A stretch of 9,253 nucleotides of DNA from Desulfobacteraceae bacterium. GTDB taxonomy: Bacteria; Desulfobacterota; DSM-4660; Desulfatiglandales; Desulfatiglandaceae. The DNA lies in NCBI GenBank assembly GCA_011042035.1, contig DQZA01000273.1, positions 1 through 9,253 of the forward strand, written 5' to 3'. Of the stretch, positions 5,258 to 9,253 are shown piece after piece. Below the pieces are notes generated by a model. It saw only the letters and a program-made list of their open reading frames with translations, was not told where the DNA came from and did not search any database. Within the stretch, counting starts at the first letter, position 1, and each line of letters starts with the position of its first letter. A program made the position numbers and the translations under genes.

Positions 5258-6691
5258 ATGGACATCAAATTAGAAAAAATTGACGACTACCGCTGGTTAA
5301 TCCCTCGCTCAGGAGACATGAGAGTCCCTGGCCTCATATTCTCCAGCTCAGAGCTTATTGCTGCCGTTAAGGAAGACCAGAGCCTTGTCCAGGTTCGCAA
5401 TGTTGCAACCCTCCCGGGAATTGTCAATTATGCCTTGGCCATGCCAGATATTCACTGGGGATATGGCTTTCCCATAGGCGGAGTTGCAGCCTTCGATATT
5501 AACGAAGGAGTGGTCTCCCCGGGCGGCGTGGGATACGATATAAACTGCGGATGCCGCCTAATGACCACGGCACTTTATGCCGATGAGATCCGGCCAAAAA
5601 TAAGGGACCTAATCTCTGCACTATTCAGAGACATCCCTACAGGAGTTGGGTCATCCGGACCAATCAAATTGTCAAAGAAGGATGAACAAAAAGTTGCCCG
5701 AAAAGGGGCCGCATGGGCCGTGGAAAATGGGTACGGGCACCCCGAAGATCTTGAGCGCACCGAAGACAATGGGACCATGTCAGGTGCTAACCCCTCAGTT
5801 CTGAGCGAAAGGGCCGTTAAAAGAGGTGCTGATCAATTGGGAACCCTTGGCTCTGGTAACCACTTTCTGGAAATCCAGGTAGTGGAAAAGATCTATGATA
5901 AGGAGGTCGCCGATACATTCGGACTCTTCGAGGGCCAGCTAACTGTATTCATTCACTCGGGCTCACGCGGCTTTGGCCATCAGATATGTGATGATTTCCT
6001 AAAAGAAATGACCCGCCACATGGAAAAATTCAGTCTCCCAGACAGGCAACTTGCCTGCACCGCCATTAGCTCGGACTTGGGACAGCGCTACCTGGCTGCA
6101 ATGGCTTGTGCGGCAAATTATGCCTGGGCAAACCGTCAGATCTTGATGCACTGGACAAGGGAGACATTTATGAAAACCCTCTCCATTAGTCCTCGCGAAC
6201 TCCAAATGCAACTGCTTTACGACGTGTGCCACAATATTGCAAAACTGGAAGAGCACACTATAAACGGCAAAAAAGTCAAACTCTGTGTCCATCGAAAAGG
6301 TGCCACCCGGGCACTGCCAAAAGGACACAAACTTTTACCAGATGTATATCATCACGTGGGACAGCCAGTGTTAATACCTGGAGACATGGGAACTGAATCC
6401 TATGTTCTAGTTGGCTCCGATGCTGCCCTCGAACAGACCTTTGGTTCTACTTGCCATGGAGCCGGCCGCGTCCTTAGCCGTTCGCAGGCTATCAAACGGG
6501 CAAAGGGCCGGTCCATAAACCGCGAACTGGAAGACAAAGGTATAATCGTTCAGTCAAGGGGCAAAAAAACTCTCAAAGAAGAAATGCCAGAGGCATACAA
6601 GGATGTCTCTCAAGTAGTGGATGTGGTCCACTGTGCTGGCTTGGCTACCAAGGTGGCTCGTCTCAGGCCCCTCGGTGCAATAAAAGGTTAA
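5258..6691 (+). CDS. rtcB: RtcB, GTP-dependent RNA-splicing ligase (3'-phosphate or 2',3'-cyclic phosphate to 5'-OH)
   Basis: The protein is 477 aa, full length for the family. RtcB joins RNA ends with 2',3'-cyclic phosphate or 3'-phosphate to 5'-OH ends through a guanylylated histidine, using Mn2+. The active site is complete by comparison with the Pyrococcus enzyme: D94 and C97 in 'GGVGYDINCGCR', H202 in 'GSGNHF', H233 in 'FIHSGSRG', H325 in 'YDVCHNIAK', and the nucleotidyl histidine H400 in 'STCHGAGRVLSR'. The 'MPDIHWGYGFPIGG' block (62-75) and terminal 'RLRPLGAIKG' are also typical. GAGG at 5248-5251 gives a normal ribosome binding site. It is second in an operon with its activator archease. 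No RtcR-type sigma-54 regulator or RtcA cyclase is visible, unlike the E. coli rtc locus. Likely roles are repair of toxin-cleaved tRNA or rRNA; the substrate is not shown by the sequence. Confidence 0.97.
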   Translation: MDIKLEKIDDYRWLIPRSGDMRVPGLIFSSSELIAAVKEDQSLVQVRNVATLPGIVNYALAMPDIHWGYGFPIGGVAAFDINEGVVSPGGVGYDINCGCRLMTTALYADEIRPKIRDLISALFRDIPTGVGSSGPIKLSKKDEQKVARKGAAWAVENGYGHPEDLERTEDNGTMSGANPSVLSERAVKRGADQLGTLGSGNHFLEIQVVEKIYDKEVADTFGLFEGQLTVFIHSGSRGFGHQICDDFLKEMTRHMEKFSLPDRQLACTAISSDLGQRYLAAMACAANYAWANRQILMHWTRETFMKTLSISPRELQMQLLYDVCHNIAKLEEHTINGKKVKLCVHRKGATRALPKGHKLLPDVYHHVGQPVLIPGDMGTESYVLVGSDAALEQTFGSTCHGAGRVLSRSQAIKRAKGRSINRELEDKGIIVQSRGKKTLKEEMPEAYKDVSQVVDVVHCAGLATKVARLRPLGAIKG

Positions 6692-6737
6692 ATGTACCCT
6701 ACCACCTAGGAGCCGATGCGTCAACAGCAAAATCTAC

Positions 6738-6783
6738 TTGCCACCATTGTAGGCTTCGGTTATACAACGGAGCCTAGAAGTAG
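6738..6783 (+). promoter_or_regulatory. Putative promoter with a -10-centred inverted repeat (operator) before the acyl-CoA dehydrogenase gene
   Basis: TTGCCA (6738-6743, 5 of 6), a 17-bp spacer and TATACA (6761-6766, 4 of 6) form a plausible promoter. It would put the transcript start near 6773. A 27-bp inverted repeat, TAGGCTTCG (6750-6758) and CGGAGCCTA (6768-6776), matching in 8 of 9 pairs with the other a possible U-G wobble, flanks the -10, which sits in the 9-nt centre. A further pair, CTACTT (6734-6739) and AAGTAG (6778-6783), lies outside but is off-centre by 4-5 bp. The placement suits a dimeric repressor such as the TetR types that often control acyl-CoA dehydrogenase genes, but no regulator gene is in view. 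There is no T-tract after the stem, so it is a poor terminator for rtcB. Confidence 0.45.
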
Positions 6784-6824
6784 ACAGATCCGCACCAAAC
6801 CTTACGCTTGAAAGGAGATCTACA

Positions 6825-7982
6825 ATGAACTACGACTTGACTGATGAGCAAAAAATGCTGAGGGATACGGTTGCGCGAATTGCAAAGGAACAGATAGCTC
6901 CTGGGTCAGATAAAAGAGACGAGGAGGAGGCCTTTCCATGGGACATGGTGAAAGTGCTTAGGGAAAATGCACTATTTGGGGCAGACTTTCCGGAGAAATA
7001 TGGCGGAGCAGAGATGGGGCTCCTCTCTCTTTGCCTTGCCATAGAAGAGATTGCAAAGGTCTGTGCGTCTACAGCCGTGATCCTTCTTGTCCACGAACTG
7101 GGATCAACGCCCATCTTTCTTGCAGGTAATGAAGAACAAAAAGCAAAATACCTTCCCAAATTGGCCACTGGTGAGAATTTAGTAGCATTTGGTGTCACTG
7201 AGCCCAATGCAGGCTCCGACGTCGCCGGGCTTCGGACAAAGGCGGTCAGACAAGGTGACCATTATATCTTGAACGGCACCAAGACTTTTATCTCGCACGC
7301 GGACGTAGCCAAGGTGCTGTGCGTGGCCGCAAGGACAGATCATTCTGTCGCGCCCCATAGGGGAATCAGCATGTTCATCGTTGATACCGACACTCCGGGT
7401 TTTAAGATAGGTAAGCACGAGAAGAAACTTGGCCTTAGGGCCTCTTCAACGGTCGAGGTAATCCTGGAAGATGTAAAGGTGCCTGTTGAAAATCTTTTGG
7501 CCGCTGAGGGGCAAGGGTTCTATATAGCCATGAAGACCTTTGACATCACGCGCATTCCAGTTGCCGCTCAAGCCACAGGCATAGCACAAGGAGCCCTAGA
7601 CTATGCAGTCCAGTACACAAAAGAGAGAATGCAATTTGGAAAGCCCCTGTTCTCGTTTCAAGGGCTTCAGTGGATGATGGCGGATATGGCCACCCAGGTG
7701 GAAGCTGCCCGCCAACTGACATACAAGGCTGCGGCACTTTTTGAAACCTTTCCCAAGAACCTTGAAAAGTTACCAAAGGAGGCACTCCGCCGTTCAGCGA
7801 TGGCAAAACTTTTTGCGGCTGAGACAGCCATGAAGGTCACTACTGATGCAGTACAATTGTTGGGTGGTTATGGATACGTCCGCGAATATCCCCTTGAAAG
7901 AATGATGAGAGATGCCAAAATTACCCAGATTTATGAGGGGACCAGCCAAATTCAAAAAATCGTGATCTCCAGCACCCTCTGA
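6825..7982 (+). CDS. Acyl-CoA dehydrogenase (FAD-dependent)
   Basis: The protein is 385 aa, the usual length for the short/medium-chain type, and should form a soluble homotetramer. It oxidises an acyl-CoA to the 2,3-enoyl-CoA and passes electrons to an electron-transfer flavoprotein. The helical N-terminal domain is followed by the signature 'FGVTEPNAGSDVAGL' (122-136), a beta-domain with 'LNGTKTFIS' (149-157), 'AAQATGIAQGALDYAVQYTKERMQFGKP' (247-274), and the C-terminal 'QLLGGYGYVREYPLERMMRDAKITQIYEGTSQIQK' (344-378), where E371 in 'IYEGTS' is the likely catalytic base. The substrate cannot be told from sequence alone. 'FDITRIP' (239-245) replaces the commoner 'GGRIGIA'-type loop and the usual 'WITNG' reads 'FISHA', so the substrate may be unusual. 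AAAGGAG (6811-6817) before ATG 6825 is a strong ribosome binding site. No ETF genes are adjacent. Confidence 0.95.
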   Translation: MNYDLTDEQKMLRDTVARIAKEQIAPGSDKRDEEEAFPWDMVKVLRENALFGADFPEKYGGAEMGLLSLCLAIEEIAKVCASTAVILLVHELGSTPIFLAGNEEQKAKYLPKLATGENLVAFGVTEPNAGSDVAGLRTKAVRQGDHYILNGTKTFISHADVAKVLCVAARTDHSVAPHRGISMFIVDTDTPGFKIGKHEKKLGLRASSTVEVILEDVKVPVENLLAAEGQGFYIAMKTFDITRIPVAAQATGIAQGALDYAVQYTKERMQFGKPLFSFQGLQWMMADMATQVEAARQLTYKAAALFETFPKNLEKLPKEALRRSAMAKLFAAETAMKVTTDAVQLLGGYGYVREYPLERMMRDAKITQIYEGTSQIQKIVISSTL

Positions 7983-7983
7983 G

Positions 7984-7999
7984 GAACTGGGATACTGGA
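7984..7999 (+). repeat. Two possible units resembling the 8-bp repeat near 4642
   Basis: Just after the acyl-CoA dehydrogenase stop, GAACTGGG and ATACTGGA stand in tandem at an 8-bp period. They resemble the minus-strand unit (about RTRKTGGR) of the array at 4642-4697. Two units are little evidence; this may be chance or a remnant of the same repeat type. Confidence 0.2.
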
Positions 8000-8023
8000 T
8001 GAAGGCCAGAAGAATGGGACGCA

Positions 8024-8344
8024 TCACGCTGCTTCCCCAGCCTCCTCAATGAGAAGCTTGGCGAGCTTAGCTGCTTCATCATATAAGCTCAGGGCTTCGT
8101 CCAGGAAGCTATCGTCCTCGTGGCCATTAACTTCCACAAATACCGCCTTCAGAATCGCGACTCTCTGATCAATGGCCTTTATAGGAGCATCAGCATTGTC
8201 TTCTTCATCTGCCGGAACATTCGGCATACCTGCCAAAAGGCACCATACCAAGTGATTAAGATCAGGCAGGCCCGCCTGCTTTTCCAGGTCCACGCTTTCC
8301 CTGAATTCCCTGTATGCGCTTATAAAACGATCCTTATCATCCAT
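8024..8344 (-). CDS. Hypothetical acidic helical protein, 106 aa
   Basis: I do not recognise a family. The protein is acidic and mostly helical by composition. An N-terminal helix (1-23) is followed by 'LNHLVWCLLAGMPNVP' (29-44), a polar acidic loop 'ADEEDNADAP' (45-54), a helix 'IKAIDQRVAILKAVFVEV', and an alanine-rich amphipathic C-terminal helix (81-106). It has no signal peptide, no clear membrane segment, one cysteine and no obvious catalytic motif. The ATG at 8344 overlaps the end of plsC by 8 bp. Its nearest Shine-Dalgarno, AGGAG, is 13 nt upstream, so translation is probably coupled to plsC. It ends 41 bp from the convergent acyl-CoA dehydrogenase gene, with no clear terminator between. 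Position suggests co-expression with plsC, not a known joint role. Confidence 0.7.
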   Translation of the reverse strand: MDDKDRFISAYREFRESVDLEKQAGLPDLNHLVWCLLAGMPNVPADEEDNADAPIKAIDQRVAILKAVFVEVNGHEDDSFLDEALSLYDEAAKLAKLLIEEAGEAA

Positions 8345-9113
8345 CGCTTTTAAGCAACTCCTCTGATTCCGCTTTAAGCCCTTCTATCGCCCCCCTAACC
8401 TCCTCCATGAGCAGATCAATCGTCTTTTTCCTATACTTACACGTAACTATAGGTCGCCCAACTGAGATGGCAAAAGTTCCTCTTTTAACTCGAAAACTCC
8501 CCTTCGGCAATAGCCTGCCGCTGCCACCTATCCCTATGGGCATAATCTCGCAGCCAGCCCTGAGGGCCAGGTTGAATCCTCCTCTTTTGAAGGTTTGCAG
8601 GGTCCCGTCTTCGCTTCTTGTGCCTTCAGGGAAAATAAGGACCGATGCTCCTTCCTGGATCCTTTCTGCTGCTGCCTTCATGCTCTCAACTGCCATCCTG
8701 GGATCCCCCCTCTCAATGCCAATATAGCCCGCTCTTTTCATGGCAAATCCCAAAAGAGGGATTTTCATTAGTTCTTGCTTCATGAGGAACTTGAAATCCA
8801 CTGGCAGTACTGACAAAAGACCGAATACATCAAGGTAGCTCTGGTGGTTGGTCATATAGATTCTGGGAACAGTTCGGTCCACATTTCCAAGACCTTTTGT
8901 AATAACCTTAACACCACAATACCACAGTATTGCTTTGGCCCATGGAACTGCAGCATAAAAATGTATCAGTCGGCCATTGCGGTCAAAAGGGACAAGTACC
9001 AAGCCCCATAGGCACATGAAAATACTATGTATAATAATGATAGTATTTACAAAGAAGGTGCGTATCATAGCCCCCAAATCTCTCATAATCTCCCTTTCCA
9101 GACGCCCAACCAA
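8337..9113 (-). CDS. plsC: 1-acyl-sn-glycerol-3-phosphate acyltransferase (lysophosphatidic acid acyltransferase)
   Basis: The protein is 258 aa from the TTG at 9113. It acylates lysophosphatidic acid at sn-2 to phosphatidic acid at the inner face of the cytoplasmic membrane. The PlsC motifs are in order: N89-H90-Q-S-Y-L-D95 (the catalytic H-x4-D), 'GYIGIER' (129-135), 'FPEGTRS' (161-167) and 'MPIGI' (191-195). A hydrophobic segment at about 19-41 anchors the N-terminus. Three starts are possible: TTG 9113 with GGAGG 6 nt upstream, ATG 9086 with GGGAG only 3 nt upstream, and ATG 9068 just before the membrane segment. The conserved domain begins after all of them. It lies 25 bp downstream of the histidine kinase gene and overlaps the 106-aa gene by 8 bp, so the three are probably one operon. 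Acyltransferases for ornithine or other lipids share these motifs. Confidence 0.9.
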   Translation of the reverse strand: MVGRLEREIMRDLGAMIRTFFVNTIIIIHSIFMCLWGLVLVPFDRNGRLIHFYAAVPWAKAILWYCGVKVITKGLGNVDRTVPRIYMTNHQSYLDVFGLLSVLPVDFKFLMKQELMKIPLLGFAMKRAGYIGIERGDPRMAVESMKAAAERIQEGASVLIFPEGTRSEDGTLQTFKRGGFNLALRAGCEIMPIGIGGSGRLLPKGSFRVKRGTFAISVGRPIVTCKYRKKTIDLLMEEVRGAIEGLKAESEELLKSDG

Positions 9114-9138
9114 CTGTGCCCTCCCCTTGGCTTTAAAC

Positions 9139-9253
9139 CTATTTTATGGGTATCTCTATCCTTATATTGACAAGATCCCCTTTTCTGTCTTTTGAAACCT
9201 CTATGATTCCTCCGTGGCGGTGAATAATAACCTTGGCCAAGGGCAGGGCAACG
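9139..9253 (-). CDS. Sensor histidine kinase, C-terminal end only
   Basis: On the minus strand the last 37 codons of a gene run in from the right edge to the TAG at 9141-9139. The peptide begins 'VALPLAKVIIHRHGGIIEVS' and ends in 'VNIRIEIPIK'. This matches the end of the HATPase_c domain of two-component kinases: the G2 box (GxGLPLxK), then 'iieLHGGxIxVxS', then the closing strand 'xTxFxIxLP'. Here the second Gly of the G2 box reads Ala (V-A-L-P). Nothing can be said of its sensor region or partner regulator, which lie outside. plsC starts 25 bp further on. Confidence 0.75.
   Translation of the reverse strand, partial: VALPLAKVIIHRHGGIIEVSKDRKGDLVNIRIEIPIK

Noticed and set aside
6750..6776. 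Rho-independent terminator of rtcB
   Set aside because: The stem is strong but no T-tract follows. The repeat surrounds a -10-like element, so an operator is the better reading.
6720..6800. Possible tRNA or tRNA-like element near the rtcB end
   Set aside because: The hairpin and CG-rich arms drew attention, but there is no T-loop GTTCGAAT-type motif, no 7-bp acceptor stem and no cloverleaf spacing.
8977..9195. Plus-strand 72-aa open frame at the right edge
   Set aside because: It is antisense to both the plsC start and the kinase C-terminus, both of which have family support.

Overview
This is a 9.25 kb chromosomal stretch from a Gram-negative bacterium. The evidence for a Gram-negative envelope is a LolA-family lipoprotein carrier, a PBP4-type periplasmic peptidase with a signal peptide, and PlsC. 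Base composition is moderate. The mix of genes (acyl-CoA dehydrogenase, archease-RtcB, small cysteine-rich zinc-ribbon protein, MoxR/CoxE-like pair) would fit an anaerobic Desulfobacterota-type bacterium, but no marker gene fixes the lineage, so this is an inference. There is no rRNA, recognisable tRNA, CRISPR array, transposase or phage gene. Genes are packed tightly, with several short overlaps.

Layout. Bases 1-534 (+) hold the 3' part of a LolA-family gene cut by the window edge. Its end overlaps by 7 bp the end of a convergent minus-strand pair: a MoxR-type AAA+ ATPase (start near 2604) followed by a CoxE-like von Willebrand A protein (528-1733). Divergent from them, a small unknown gene (2758-3051) and a dacB-like D-Ala-D-Ala carboxypeptidase (3026-4309) run on the plus strand. 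dacB ends 4 bp inside a convergent minus-strand gene for a 94-aa cysteine-rich zinc-ribbon protein (4306-4590).

The centre of interest is 4591-6691. The region between the zinc-ribbon gene and the next plus-strand gene carries an imperfect 8-bp tandem repeat (about 4642-4697). A near-consensus sigma-70 promoter (4706-4734) follows directly. Its predicted start point falls on the ATG of archease (4742-5173), which has no Shine-Dalgarno, so the archease message is probably leaderless. rtcB, the RNA ligase that archease activates, follows 84 bp downstream with a normal ribosome binding site. The two form an RNA-repair operon without the RtcR/RtcA partners known from E. coli.

After rtcB, an acyl-CoA dehydrogenase gene (6825-7982) has its own promoter-like elements, with a long inverted repeat centred on the -10, which looks like a repressor operator. 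It converges on a minus-strand cluster read from the right edge: the C-terminal end of a sensor histidine kinase (9139-9253), plsC (8337-9113) and an unknown acidic 106-aa protein (8024-8344). No stretch of 300 bases lacks a gene. The longest gaps are about 151 bp (4591-4741), 153 bp (2605-2757) and 133 bp (6692-6824).
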